From Roseiarcus sp963776665 (GTDB lineage Bacteria; Pseudomonadota; Alphaproteobacteria; Rhizobiales; Beijerinckiaceae), in assembly GCA_963776665.1 (NCBI GenBank), contig CAVZNQ010000007.1, positions 62,001 through 126,000 of the forward strand: 64,000 bases of DNA, given 5' to 3'. A model generated the notes under the pieces. It was not told the origin of the DNA, searched no databases, and was given only the letters and a program-made list of their open reading frames with translations. A program made the position numbers and the translations under genes. Shown here in pieces: positions 30,899-41,044 of the stretch. How positions within the stretch are numbered: the first letter of the stretch is position 1; each line of letters starts with the position of its first letter.

Positions 30899-32469
30899 AT
30901 GGCGTCGAGGCTCAAATTCTACGGCTGGGGCAACGAGGGCGAGGGCCTCGACGACGGCGAGCGCGAGCGCCTCTTCCGCTTCGTCTCCGAGAAGCTCGGC
31001 GTCGAGCCGCGCGCGATCGCACCCCCGCCGCAGGCCGCCGAGATCGCGCTCCGCTCGCCGCGCGTGTCGGCTCCGGCCGCGTCTCGAAAGCGTCCTGACT
31101 TCAGATCCCTACGAGCGGCTCCTGCACACCTACGGCAAGTCCTTTCCGGAGACCGTGCGCGCCTTCGCGCGCGATTTCGCCAACGCGCCCGATCTCGTCG
31201 CCCTGCCGAAGAACGAAGCCGACATCGAGGCCGTGCTCGACTGGGCGGGCGGCGCGAAAGTCGCGGTCATTCCGTTCGGTTGCGGCTCCTCGGTCGTGGG
31301 CGGCGTCGAGCCCGCGGTCGGCGAGGGCTACGCCGGGACGGTCAGCCTCGACATGCGCCATCTCGACCGGGTGCTGGAGGTGGACAGCGCGAGCCGCGCC
31401 GCGCGCATCGAGGGCGGCATCCGGGGGCCGGCGATCGAGGCGGCGCTGAAGCCCCATGGGTTCGCGCTTCGCCACTATCCGCAGAGCTTCGAGTTCTCGA
31501 CCCTGGGCGGCTGGATCGCCACCCGCTCCGGCGGCCACTTCGCCACCCTCTATACGCACATCGACGATTTCGTCGAAAGCATCCGCACGGTGACGCCGGC
31601 GGGGATCATGGAATCGCGGCGCCTGCCGGGCTCCGGCGCCGGCCCCAGCCCCGACCGGATGATGATCGGCTCCGAGGGCGCGCTCGGCATCATCACCGAG
31701 GCGTGGATGCGGCTTCAGGGGCGGCCGCGCTTCCGCGCCGACGAGGTGTTCGGCTTCCAGAATTTCTTCGCCGCCGCGCGCGCCGTTCGCGCTGTCGCCC
31801 AAGCCGGGCTCTACCCCTCGAACCTGCGCGTGATCGACAACGACGAAGCGGGCGCCTACGGCGTCAACGCCTACGAGGAAAGCCTGCTCGTGCTCGCCTT
31901 CGAATCCGCCGACCATCCGGTCGAGGCGTGGATGGCGCGCGCAATCGAGCTGATGGCCGACCACGGCGGGCGCCGGCATCAGGACGAAGGCGCGGGCCTG
32001 CGCTGGCGCACCGCCTTCATCCGCATGCCCTACGCGCGCGAACTGACCGTGCCGATGGGTCTCATCAACGACACGTTCGAGACCGCGATCACCTGGGACA
32101 GGTTCGAGGCTTTCCACGCCGCCGTCCGCAAGGCGACGGAGGACGCGCTCATCGAGGCGACCGGCCACAAGGGGACCGTCTCGACCCGCTTCACCCACGT
32201 CTATCCGGACGGGCCGGCGGTCTATTACACCTTCAACGTCCGCGGCGACCCGGGACGCCTCATCGAGCAATGGCGGCGAGATCAAGACGCGCGCCTCCGA
32301 CGCGCTGATCGCCGCCGGCGGCACGATCACCCACCACCACGCGGTCGGCCGCGCCCACATGCCCTGGTACCGCGCCCAGCGCCCCGCCCTGTTCGGGAAA
32401 GCGCTCGCAGCGGCGAAGAGCGCGCTCGACCCCGCCGGGATTATGAACCCGGGGGTGTTGATACCTTGA
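30899..32469 (+). CDS. Alkyl-DHAP-synthase-like FAD oxidase (two frameshifts)
   Basis: Flavoprotein of the FAD-linked oxidase family, closest to alkylglycerone-phosphate synthase: KFYGWGNEGEG at the N-terminus, then YERLLHTYGKSFPETVRAF, PFGCGSSVVGG, SFEFSTLGGWIATRSGGHF, MMIGSEGALGIITEAW, TRFTHVYPDG and, in a third frame, ITHHHAVGRAHMPWY with DPAGIMNPG. Those His clusters mark the AGPS group. About 520 residues. The frame changes near 31085 and near 32275 (an extra base in TGGCGGCGAG). In eukaryotes this enzyme makes ether lipids; bacterial members have unsettled substrates. The next gene-like element is a palindromic repeat. Confidence 0.85.
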
Positions 32470-32476
32470 GCGTTTG

Positions 32477-32552
32477 TGTCACCCCCGCGAACGCGGGGGT
32501 CCAGAGTCTTGTCCATGTCCTCGCCTGGATGCCCGCTTTCGCGGGCATGACA
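32477..32552. repeat. REP/BIME-like pair of inverted palindromic units
   Basis: Two 28-base units in opposite orientation: each has a GC-rich hairpin (CCCCGCGAACGCGGGG at 32483, and GCCCGCTTTCGCGGGC at 32531) flanked by TGTCA/TGACA outside and CCAG/CTGG inside. Such bipartite intergenic elements are typical of rhizobial and related genomes. It sits just after the flavoprotein stop and may affect mRNA stability or termination. Confidence 0.75.
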
Positions 32553-32610
32553 GAAAACTGCGCGCCAGACCGCGGGTGACGGTTCCCTCGGACGCTTCGC
32601 CCTCGCGCGC

Positions 32611-33300
32611 CTACAACCCCCTTGCCTTGAAATACTTCAGCAAGGTCCAAATCGCCGCCTGTTGTTCCTCGTTCATTGCGCTGGGGTCGAGGTGCGCGAA
32701 AAGGATCTCCGAAGGTTTCTTGCGCTCAATGAGGGACGCAGCCGGCAGAGGCTCAAACGATTCCGCCTCGACGCCCTTCGTCGCCGCTGGCGCCCGCCTT
32801 GACGTCCTGCGCGGCGCGAGCGAGCGCGGCTTCCGGCCTTTGAGAATGCGGGCGCTCACCTTCAGCCCCGCGTCGGCCGCGGCGTAAAGAAAGAAGGTGA
32901 CGCACTTCTGGACGACCGCATCCGCCGCCGGGAAGGCCTTCCGAAACGTTGCGCCGAAATGCGAGGGGGTCGCGGTTTCGAGGTCGATCGCGAACATCGG
33001 CGCGTAGGCCTGGTGAAGGGTGTGCGATAACGTCTCGGGCCACTGCGCTTCGCCGTGCGCGATCACGAGCTCTCTCAAACGCTGCGTCGAGCGCCCCTCG
33101 CTGTCGATCAGACCGAGAAAGCGCAGCGCATGCATGAGCTGTCCGCCGACCGCGCCGGAAAAGCGCGTGAGCACGCTGCGGTCGATCCGCGACGGGACCC
33201 CATGCTCACGAAGGTCCTCGATGAACGTCTTGAAGGTCCTATAGGACGTGTAGGGCGCGGTCCGTAGGGACCGGGCTTTTTCCGAACCGCCCCTCGCCAT
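32611..33300 (-). CDS. Conserved hypothetical protein (DUF5343-like)
   Basis: A 229-residue cytoplasmic protein beginning MARGGSEKARSLRTAPYTSY with a helical fold (FIEDLREHGVPSRIDRSVL, GQLMHALRFLGLIDSEGRST, SHTLHQAYAPMFAIDLETAT, FFLYAAADAGLKVSARI), like the DUF5343 family, followed by a basic linker and a short C-terminal helix. The ATG at 33300 has GGGAGGAG upstream; longer in-frame starts lack this. No function is known. The upstream 250 bases up to gcrA hold no evident gene. Confidence 0.65.
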   Translation of the reverse strand: MARGGSEKARSLRTAPYTSYRTFKTFIEDLREHGVPSRIDRSVLTRFSGAVGGQLMHALRFLGLIDSEGRSTQRLRELVIAHGEAQWPETLSHTLHQAYAPMFAIDLETATPSHFGATFRKAFPAADAVVQKCVTFFLYAAADAGLKVSARILKGRKPRSLAPRRTSRRAPAATKGVEAESFEPLPAASLIERKKPSEILFAHLDPSAMNEEQQAAIWTLLKYFKARGL

Positions 33301-33556
33301 GGGATGCTCCTCCCGTTCGGAATGCAGACTGCGCTCATTCGCGGCTCGGCTGCAAGCATACCGTATACGATCTCGTCGTGGACGGTTCGAAATAAGCCGT
33401 TGCCGCGCTCGGCTTTCCTGACAACCATCTGACATTAACAAGTTTTTCACCATTGATGGAGGCGGCCGGAGCCATCGGCGTCCGCGAATCGTCTGCCGTC
33501 GGAATGGGGTCGTGTGATCGGTGCGTGGAGCGGCCGAGGATCCTGGGGAGCGCAAG

Positions 33557-34000
33557 ATGCTGTGGACCGAAGAGTCGATCGAAGTCTTGAAGAAGCTCGC
33601 GCTCGAGGGAAGAAGCGCAAACCTCATCGCTCAAGCGCTCGGCGCCGCCTCGCGCAACGCCGTCATCGGCAAGGCGAACCGGATCGGAGTCAGGCTCAAC
33701 GGCGACGGGCGATCGTCAGCCCCGGGATCGGGGCCGCGGCGCGCGCGTCGACTCCCCGCTTCTCCCTTCGCCGACGACGCCCGAAGAAGGAGGCCCGGCC
33801 GGAGGAATGAGATTTGGGCCTTCGCCGACGCCGAGGTCGGCGCCATGCCGCGGGTCAGGTTCGAGGACATCCGGCAGGCGGCTTGCCGATGGCCCCTCGG
33901 CGACCCCAGATGCGGAGACTTCGCTTACTGCGGGCTTGCGCCGGCCCAGGGCCATTCCTACTGCCCCGGCCATTGCCGTATGGCGTATCGCCCGGGGTAA
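33557..34000 (+). CDS. gcrA: GcrA cell-cycle regulator
   Basis: GcrA-type transcription cofactor, 147 residues. The N-terminal helix-turn-helix region (MLWTEESIEVLKKLALEGRS, GAASRNAVIGKANRIGV) and the C-terminal conserved block (ACRWPLGDPRCGDFAYCG, HSYCPGHCRMAY) with its Cys pattern are both present, separated by an Arg/Ser-rich linker. In Caulobacter GcrA acts with methylated DNA and sigma-70 to control cell-division genes. The ATG at 33557 follows GGGGAG. The ordering gcrA, parS, era, rnc, lepB is notable but may be chance. Confidence 0.92.
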   Translation: MLWTEESIEVLKKLALEGRSANLIAQALGAASRNAVIGKANRIGVRLNGDGRSSAPGSGPRRARRLPASPFADDARRRRPGRRNEIWAFADAEVGAMPRVRFEDIRQAACRWPLGDPRCGDFAYCGLAPAQGHSYCPGHCRMAYRPG

Positions 34001-34040
34001 GCTGGCTGGAGCATTACGCAATTCCCCAAGAGCGATATCC

Positions 34041-34069
34041 GTCATTGCGAGCGGAGCGAAGCAATCCAG
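34041..34069. repeat. REP-like unit (GTCATTGCGAGCG family)
   Basis: Starts GTCATTGCGAGCGGAGCGAA and ends CAATCCAG: the common dispersed unit whose translation gives LDCFAPLAMT-like peptides. Only a single copy is seen in this window. Confidence 0.65.
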
Positions 34070-34313
34070 GGAAACGTCAAAAAAGCGAGGACCCGGATGG
34101 GCGCGTCCTTGCCCGCGGCGGTCGGGAAAACCGACGTTCTAAAAATCATATTGCCAAAACCAGAAACTGCTGCTACTCTCATTGCACGGCGGACCAGGGA
34201 TCCGCTGAGGTCGGCGACCAGCGGTGTAGGAGTTCGCAGGGAGCACGGAGGCGCGGGGTTTTTTGGATTCAACCGCAAGCCGTTGAAAAGTCACAATTCG
34301 TGGAAGAGAAAAA

Positions 34314-34372
34314 TTTGGATTTTGCTTCACTCCGCTTTGATTTTTCTTTCCCGAAGATTTGGATTTTGCTTC
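34314..34372. repeat. Direct repeat TTTGGATTTTGCTTC in an AT-rich patch
   Basis: The 15-mer TTTGGATTTTGCTTC occurs at 34314-34328 and 34358-34372, spaced 44 bases. Each copy is followed by a CCGCTT-containing tail. A partial third copy (GGATTTTGCTTC) lies at 59968-59979. The function is unknown. Confidence 0.6.
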
Positions 34373-34414
34373 CAACCGCTTGGGAAACTCTTCCCTGATC
34401 TTGCCCGATCGGTA

Positions 34415-34428
34415 GTTTCACGTGAAAC
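34415..34428. promoter_or_regulatory. parS chromosome-segregation site
   Basis: GTTTCACGTGAAAC is a perfect 14-base palindrome and matches the core of the ParB-binding parS consensus (TGTTNCACGTGAAACA) with one flank mismatch: AGTTTCACGTGAAACA at 34414-34429. parS sites in bacteria cluster near the origin. It lies 30 bases after the stop of era. parA, parB and gidA are not in the window. Confidence 0.8.
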
Positions 34429-34458
34429 AGCCCTCGCCTCCCCCTCGCGGCCGCTTGG

Positions 34459-35373
34459 CTATCTTTTCGGGAAGTCGAGCCCCATCGCCCGGTAGCGCTC
34501 GGGGTCGTCGAGCCAGTTCTGGCGCACCTTGACGAACAGGAAGAGGTGGACGTTCGCGCCATGCGCCGCGGCGATGTCCTTGCGCGCCGCCGTGCCGATC
34601 GCCTTGATCGTCCGTCCGCCCTCGCCGAGCACGATCTTGCGATGGCTCTCGCGGGTGACGAAGATCGTCTGCTCGATCCGCGCCGTTCCGTCCGGCAGGT
34701 CCTTCCAGCTCTCGGTTTCGACCGTCGCCTGATAGGGCAATTCGTCATGCAGCCGCTCGATCAGCTTCTCGCGGGTGATCTCGGCGGCGAGCGAACGGAT
34801 CGGCGCCTCCGCGATCTGATCCTCAGGATAGAGCCAGGGTCCGGGCGCCATGAGCTCGATCAGGCGCCCGGTGAGCCGGGCGACCCCGTCGCCGGTCGCG
34901 GCGCTGATCATGAACGTGTCGTCGAAGGGGATAACGGCGTTGAGCCGGGCGGCGAGTTCGAGCAGCTTCGCCCGATCGACGAGGTCGATCTTGTTGAGGA
35001 GGGCGAGCTTCGGCTTGCCCCGCTCGCCGAGGCCGCTCAGGATCGCCTGGGTCTCCTCGGTGAGGCTCGTCTGCCCCGCCTCCTTGCGCGCATCGATCAT
35101 GAGCGCGAGCACGTCGGCGTCGGCGGCCGCGCTCCAGGCCGAGGCGACCATGGCCCGGTCGAGGCGGCGCTTGGGCGCGAACAGGCCCGGCGTGTCGACG
35201 AATATGATCTGCGCCTCGCCCCTGGTCATCACGCCGCGCACGACCGAGCGGGTCGTCTGGGCCTTGCGGGTGACGATCGAGACCTTTTCGCCGACGAGCG
35301 CGTTGATGAGCGTCGACTTGCCGGCGTTGGGCGCGCCGATGAGCGCGACGAACCCGCAGCGCGTCGCGCTCAC
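34459..35373 (-). CDS. era: GTPase Era
   Basis: Ras-like GTPase plus KH domain, essential for 16S rRNA maturation and 30S assembly. Motifs: G1 GAPNAGKSTLINAL, G2 RKAQTTRSVVRGV, G3 DTPGLF, G4 LNKIDLV, and the C-terminal KH region (IFVTRESHRKIVLGEGGRTIKAIG). 304 residues, full length. It overlaps rnc by four bases (ATGA), so lepB-rnc-era form an operon as in many alphaproteobacteria. A parS site follows its stop. Confidence 0.97.
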   Translation of the reverse strand: MSATRCGFVALIGAPNAGKSTLINALVGEKVSIVTRKAQTTRSVVRGVMTRGEAQIIFVDTPGLFAPKRRLDRAMVASAWSAAADADVLALMIDARKEAGQTSLTEETQAILSGLGERGKPKLALLNKIDLVDRAKLLELAARLNAVIPFDDTFMISAATGDGVARLTGRLIELMAPGPWLYPEDQIAEAPIRSLAAEITREKLIERLHDELPYQATVETESWKDLPDGTARIEQTIFVTRESHRKIVLGEGGRTIKAIGTAARKDIAAAHGANVHLFLFVKVRQNWLDDPERYRAMGLDFPKR

Positions 35374-36065
35374 GTTACGCCCCGGCGGTCGAGAAACGCC
35401 TGCGCCGCCGCCTGTTCGGCGGCCCGCTTCGAACTGGCGGCGCCGAGCTCGGGCTCAAAGCCTTCGAGCATGAGGCGCATCACGAAATGGGGCGCGTGCG
35501 CCGGACCGCTGCGCTCGACCTCCTCGTAGCGGGGCGCCGCCAGCGCCCGCGATTGCGCCCATTCCTGCACCGCAGTCTTCGCGTCGCGCCCGGCGTCGGC
35601 GGCGATCCGCTCGCCCCAGGCGCCAAGCACAAGCGCCTCCGCCGCCTCGAAGCCGCCGTCGACGAACACCGCGCCGATCAGGGATTCGCACACGTCCGAG
35701 AGGATCGCGGCCTTCTTGCGGCCGCCGCCCCGCGCTTCGCCGAGACCCAACGACACGTGCGGCCCGACGTCCCATTGCGCGGCGATCTCGGCGCAGGTCT
35801 CGCGGCGCACGAGCTTGGCGAACCGCATCGAGAGCTCCCCCTCGCTCGCCTGGGGAAAGGCCTGATAGAGCCGGCTCGCGATGACGACGCCAAGCACCCG
35901 GTCGCCGAGAAATTCGAGGCGCTGGTAGGATTGCGCCCGCCCCTGCCCGCCGGAGCCCTGCGCTGACAGATGGGTCAGCGCGAGCTGAGCCAGCCCCGGA
36001 TCGCGGAAGCGATATCCGAGCCGGGACTCCAACGCCGACAATTCGGCTCGCGGCTGCTTGTTCAT
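35370..36065 (-). CDS. rnc: Ribonuclease III
   Basis: Double-strand RNA endonuclease that processes rRNA and mRNA. Seen: LALTHLSAQG, QRLEFLGDRVLGVVIA with the signature Glu/Asp, the metal-binding CESLIGAVFVDGGFEAA, and a C-terminal dsRNA-binding domain (AVQEWAQSRALAAPRYE, KRAAEQAAAQAFLDR). 231 residues. It is co-transcribed with lepB upstream and era downstream. Confidence 0.96.
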   Translation of the reverse strand: MNKQPRAELSALESRLGYRFRDPGLAQLALTHLSAQGSGGQGRAQSYQRLEFLGDRVLGVVIASRLYQAFPQASEGELSMRFAKLVRRETCAEIAAQWDVGPHVSLGLGEARGGGRKKAAILSDVCESLIGAVFVDGGFEAAEALVLGAWGERIAADAGRDAKTAVQEWAQSRALAAPRYEEVERSGPAHAPHFVMRLMLEGFEPELGAASSKRAAEQAAAQAFLDRRGVT

Positions 36066-36187
36066 TGACCAACCGATCGCGGGACGGCCGCGCCTTCGCG
36101 CCGCTCGATAACGGGCAGGAAACCGGAGAGGCGACTCGCCCGACTATAGCGCCTACGAACTTCCAGGGGCAGCGCGCCGGCCGGCGG

Positions 36188-37001
36188 CTAGCGAACCCGT
36201 TGAAAGATGCGGCTCCACCGCACCGTCCACGGCCACCGCCACACCTCCCACGCAGGCGTGCCTTCGTCGATCGAGAAGAAGATGACCTCGGCCCTGCCGA
36301 TCAGGTTCTCGAACGGCACGTAGCCGACGCCGCCCTGATCGCCCGCGAGTTCTGAAGTCGCTCGAATTGTCGCGGTTGTCGCCCATCATGAAATAATGTC
36401 CGGGCGGCACTTCGTAGACCTTGGTGTTGTCGAAGGTTCCCTCGTCGCCGTCGATCTGAATGATCTTGTGCTGGACCCCGCCGGGAAGCGTCTCCAGATA
36501 CTGCGGGGCCTCCATCGGCTTGTTGAAGTGATTGACGGTCACGAACGGCGCGACCGGCTCGCGCGGAACGACCTCGCCGTTGATGATGAGCCGCCCGTGC
36601 TGGACCTGGATCTTGTCGCCGGGCAGGCCGATCAGCCGCTTGATGTAGTCGGTCTGGCCGTCGCTCGGCAGCTTGAACACGATAATGTCGCCGCGCTTGG
36701 GCTCGGAGGCAAAGATCCGGCCGGGCATCGCCTGGGGGTCGAGATCGAGAAAGCTCGGCAGGGAGAAATGCGAATAGCCGTAGGCGTATTTGGAGACGAA
36801 CAGGTAGTCGCCGACGAGCAGGGTGGGAACCAGCGAGCCTGAGGGAATGTTGAACGGCTGGAACAGAACCGTGCGCACCACGAGCGCAATCAGAAGCGCT
36901 TCGATGATGACCTTGATGGTTTCCCACCACCCCTCCTCCTTCTTGGCGGGCGTGACGGCGGCCTCGACAGGCTTCAGGCTCGGTTCGATCATTCGGCTCA
37001 A
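36188..37001 (-). CDS. lepB: Signal peptidase I (frameshifted near C-terminus)
   Basis: Membrane-anchored serine/lysine protease that removes signal peptides. A transmembrane segment (IEALLIALVVRTVLFQPF) is followed by NIPSGSLVPTLLVGDYLFVSKYAYG with the catalytic Ser, PKRGDIIVFKLPSDGQTDYIKRLIGLPGD with the catalytic Lys, and MGDNRDNSSD. After that the frame changes near 36351 (one base appears missing, SSDFRELAGDQGG). The correct tail GYVPFENLIGRAEVIFFSI, ending with VRWSRIFQRVR, runs to a stop at 36188. An essential gene spoiled by a single base suggests sequence error. Confidence 0.93.
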
Positions 37002-37134
37002 TACGCCCTTCCTCGTCTCATCCGGAACTCGGCGGCCGGCGGCCGGACGCGCCTCCTATACAAGGGCGGTCAGCCCGCGCCAAGCGCCGGCACGTGGCGC
37101 GAAAACTTGGCGTGAAGAAGGCCGCGCGTCGGCC

Positions 37135-38106
37135 TTACGGTACGAGAATGAGGGAGCCGGTCGTTTCGCGCTTTTCAAGCGCGATATGAGCGTCGGCCGC
37201 CTGGGCAAGGGGCCATTTGCCGCCGATCCGGATCTTGACGTCGCCGCGCTCGACGACCCGGAACAGGTCGCGCGCCATTTTCTCCGCCCGCGCGCGATCC
37301 GACATGAACGTGAACAGGGTCGGACGGGTGGCGAACAGCGACCCCTTCTGCGCCAGAAGGCCGATGTTGAACGCTTCGACCGCTCCCGACGCCGAACCGA
37401 AGCTCGCGAACACCCCAAACGGCCTCAGGCAGTCGAGCGACGCCGGGAAAGTCGCCTTGCCGACGCCGTCGTAGACCACATGGCACTTCGCCCCCTTGGT
37501 GATCTCGTCCACCCGCTTGGCGAAATCCTCCTCGCGATAGAGGATCGTGTGCTTCGCCCCGGCCTTCTTGGCCAGCGCAGCCTTTTCCGCCGTGCCGACG
37601 CAGCCGATTACCGTTGCGCCGAGCGCCTTGCCCCATTGGCAGAGGATGAGCCCGACGCCGCCGGCTGCGGCATGGACGAGGATCGTGTCGCCCTCTTTCA
37701 CCCGATAGGTTTGGCGCAGGAGATATTGCGAGGTGAGGCCCTTGAGCATCATCCCGGCCGCGACTTCATAGGAGATTGCGCGCGGCAGCTTGAACAAGAC
37801 CCGCGCTTCGATGTTTCGCTCCTCGGCGTACGCGCCCGCCGAGCCGCAATAGGCGACGCGGTCGCCGCGCTTGAACCCCTCCACCGACGGCCCGACCTCC
37901 GTCACCTCGCCCGCGCCCTCGGATCCCGGCGTATACGGCACCTTAGCCGGCGGGTAGAAACCGGTGCGGTGATAGATGTCGATGAAGTTGATCCCGATCG
38001 CGTGCTGCCTCAGCCTGACCTCGCCCTTGCCCGGCGGCGCCAGTTCGGCCTCCTCGAGGCGCATGACTTCCGGACCGCCGGGTTGATGGATGCGTATCGC
38101 GCGCAT
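37135..38106 (-). CDS. NADPH:quinone oxidoreductase (zeta-crystallin type)
   Basis: Zinc-free medium-chain dehydrogenase, 323 residues: IHQPGGPEVMRLEEAELAPP, IGINFIDIYHRTGFYP, PGSEGAGEVTEVG, VHAAAGGVGLILCQWGKALGA (NADPH-binding glycine motif) and ATVIGCVGTAEKA. It reduces quinones or enones in the cytoplasm. It stands alone, 134 bases after lepB on the same strand, and follows tRNA-Glu in reverse order. The QorA naming is by family and not by proven substrate. Confidence 0.93.
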   Translation of the reverse strand: MRAIRIHQPGGPEVMRLEEAELAPPGKGEVRLRQHAIGINFIDIYHRTGFYPPAKVPYTPGSEGAGEVTEVGPSVEGFKRGDRVAYCGSAGAYAEERNIEARVLFKLPRAISYEVAAGMMLKGLTSQYLLRQTYRVKEGDTILVHAAAGGVGLILCQWGKALGATVIGCVGTAEKAALAKKAGAKHTILYREEDFAKRVDEITKGAKCHVVYDGVGKATFPASLDCLRPFGVFASFGSASGAVEAFNIGLLAQKGSLFATRPTLFTFMSDRARAEKMARDLFRVVERGDVKIRIGGKWPLAQAADAHIALEKRETTGSLILVP

Positions 38107-38224
38107 TGTTTCCTCTGATCGTTGAACGCTGACTTGACAGACGCCGCCCAGCGGCCTTGCCAGCGCGAAGCGCCGACCTTATAGCATCGCGTCGATCCGG
38201 CAGAACCGGATTCTGACCAAGCCC

Positions 38225-38300
38225 GCGCCCATCGTCTAGCGGTCCAGGACGTCGCCCTTTCACGGCGAAAACACGGGTTCGATTCCCGTTGGGCGCGCCA
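38225..38300 (+). tRNA. tRNA-Glu(UUC)
   Basis: A 76-base cloverleaf: acceptor GCGCCCA/TGGGCGC with discriminator G and encoded CCA. The anticodon stem TCGCC/GGCGA encloses loop CTTTCAC with anticodon TTC, and the T-arm is ACGGGTTCGATTCCCGT. It is intact. Confidence 0.96.
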
Positions 38301-38464
38301 AACAAGATCAAGGACGACCTGCGATCGGGACGCCCTGTCCAACACGCGGGAGTGAGCGGTTGCGGACAGGCGCAAAAGAGGTTCCGCCCATGCTTAGTCG
38401 AAAGGAGCGCGAGATGCCGATGTGCTCCAAATTGCATTTCAGTACGAATTGAAGGATCTGAGAG

Positions 38465-38683
38465 ATGCTGAAAGGGCTCGTCGTTTCAGCCGGGGTGGTG
38501 ATCGGCCTGTTCTTCTTCGGGCTGGCGGCGATCTACCTGTCGATGCCCGCCGATCATTTGCCGGCGTTCATGCCCGGCTATGACCCAGATTCCAATAGTC
38601 GGCACCTCACCCACGGCATCGGAATGATAGGCGTTGGAATGATAGCATTCGCGATGGCGTTGCTCCGAATTTGGGGCGATTAG
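38465..38683 (+). CDS. Small membrane protein of unknown function
   Basis: A 72-residue product with two hydrophobic segments: VVSAGVVIGLFFFGLAAIYL near the start and IGMIGVGMIAFAMALLRIW at the end, separated by a Pro/Asp-rich loop PADHLPAFMPGYDPDSNSRH. A GGATCTGAGAG precedes the ATG. It lies 160 bases after tRNA-Glu. No family is recognised; two-helix membrane proteins of this kind are usual in alphaproteobacteria. Confidence 0.6.
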   Translation: MLKGLVVSAGVVIGLFFFGLAAIYLSMPADHLPAFMPGYDPDSNSRHLTHGIGMIGVGMIAFAMALLRIWGD

Positions 38684-39211
38684 CCCCGAGCGCAGACTGG
38701 ACCAAACAGGGCGGTCTCGCTCGGCCGATGGCGCTATCGCCGGTTGGCTTTCTCCCGGGCGAAGACTTCGCGGCCTTCGCGATCCAGGATACGCAAGCCG
38801 ATCGTCCGAGGCGGCCATTTGGCGTTCGCGGCGGCGACGATTGCGGCGGACGCGTCCGGCGCGTGGATGTGTTTCTCCGTCAAGCTCGTAGGGCCGTGCT
38901 CGCCCATTCCGCAAACAAATTGAATCCTGAATGCCTGCGGCGGGTCCGAAGCCATCTGCGTCGAATTCGGCGACCGGGCGACATTCCGGCGGTGTCGGGC
39001 CCGCGCTATCGACCGAGTCGCGCATGGGGACCCGACGGGCAATGACCGATGCGACGCGTCTCCAGTCTCGCGCCGTTCCAGCGCTATTGGCCTCGCGCTC
39101 CCGTCGGCGCGCCTCCCCGCTCGCTTCGACACCAAATTCGTTCACGAGCATGTCCGCCGCGGCGTGTATCCGCTCAATCCTCTCCAGCTGGCAGAGCAAC
39201 CACGTAAGCAT
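38486..39211 (-). CDS. Possible small ORF, only the N-terminus looks coding
   Basis: The first 80 residues (LCQLERIERIHAAADMLVNE, then DWRRVASVIARRVPMRDS) look like a short conserved helical protein. The rest of the frame overlaps other genes and looks like an antisense shadow. A one-base shift around 39000 would explain this, but the true 3' end cannot be fixed. Low confidence. Confidence 0.25.
   Translation of the reverse strand: MLTWLLCQLERIERIHAAADMLVNEFGVEASGEARRREREANSAGTARDWRRVASVIARRVPMRDSVDSAGPTPPECRPVAEFDADGFGPAAGIQDSICLRNGRARPYELDGETHPRAGRVRRNRRRRERQMAASDDRLAYPGSRRPRSLRPGESQPAIAPSAERDRPVWSSLRSGLIAPNSEQRHRECYHSNAYHSDAVGEVPTIGIWVIAGHERRQMIGGHRQVDRRQPEEEQADHHPG
38734..38955 (-). CDS. 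Small hypothetical protein
   Basis: A 73-residue product: FRIQFVCGMGEHGPTSLTEK, ASAAIVAAANAKWPPRTIGL and ILDREGREVFARE. The amphipathic centre and the RILD-REG-EVF ending look like a real folded small domain. The N-terminus is uncertain: the ATG at 38955 has no strong ribosome-binding site. It overlaps the possible ORF on the same strand. No function is known. Confidence 0.5.
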   Translation of the reverse strand: MASDPPQAFRIQFVCGMGEHGPTSLTEKHIHAPDASAAIVAAANAKWPPRTIGLRILDREGREVFAREKANRR

Positions 39212-39489
39212 GTCTGCTTCCTTGTCCCGACGCGGCAGCGTCCGCTCGCGTTCGCGCGCAGACCGCGCAGGGGCTTATCGCCGCGGTGGCCGGTGCGGGC
39301 GACAGCGCAGGCCCTTACCCCAACGGATCGAGCAGTATTCGACCACTTCCGTTGACAGAAACTTAACAGCGGTAAAAATGAAGTTACGTATTATTTCCGG
39401 GCGTTGCTTCGCCTCACGGTCAGGCGACGGGACGACCCACGATCTTCGGGAGCGCTTCGCTTCGCCCACAACGACGCCGCTATGGGCCG

Positions 39490-40554
<1,065 letters not shown>

Positions 40555-40567
40555 TTCCCCTCCAAAA

Positions 40568-40855
40568 CTATGCCGCAAACGACCTGGGCTGGATTTTCGC
40601 GTGCGCGTGGGTGCGTCGCCGCGCCGTCCCGCCATGAGCATGCGTCGCCGCGTCGATGGATACGGGAACGAAACTGACCTGGCCGTGCGTGACGCCACGT
40701 TCGGCGATGATCGTTTTCGCAAACTCGCGCACCGCCGAAGCCTCGCCCCGGAGCGCCGCGACTTCGAGACAGCTGTCGTGGTCGAGATGGCGCGCGAGAT
40801 CGCGAACGGCCGGATTCCTCAAGATGTGAGATATTTTGAAGCTGATATCATACAT
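40568..40855 (-). pseudogene. NikR-like C-terminal fragment (nickel regulator relic)
   Basis: About 95 residues. The C-terminal part matches the nickel-binding ACT-like domain of NikR: HLDHDSCLEVAALRG (holding the His and Cys metal ligands), FAKTIIAERGVTHGQVSFVPV. The N-terminal ribbon-helix-helix DNA-binding domain is missing. The stretch before RDLARHLDHDSC looks shortened compared with NikR, losing the TQHDHHD ligand region. It ends just before the nickel transporter, where nikR belongs. Either a decayed regulator or a small NikR-domain protein with a new job; I favour decay. Confidence 0.65.
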
Positions 40856-41044
40856 AGCTCGCGTCACGGGGCAACGGCGGCGGCCGGATGTCCCGCGTCG
40901 CGAGCCGCGACACCCGGCGTTTCCCCTCGGACAGATGCGTTGGGCAAGCAGCACGCATGGTATGAGATACTCCATCGAGCTGAAGGTGCGAACGGATCGC
41001 GACGCGACGCGATTGTGCTGAATTTCAACCTCGAGAGCGAACGC

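Larger units (their letters stand above)
34001..34458. other. Gene-free stretch with repeats and parS
   Basis: About 460 bases between gcrA and era with no supported gene. It holds a REP unit (34041-34069), an AT-rich patch with a direct repeat (34314-34372) and a parS palindrome (34415-34428). Translated frames here are unconvincing. Confidence 0.6.

Noticed and set aside
32477..32552. Possible CRISPR-like repeat
   Set aside because: Only one inverted pair with no spacer array; it fits a REP/BIME element.
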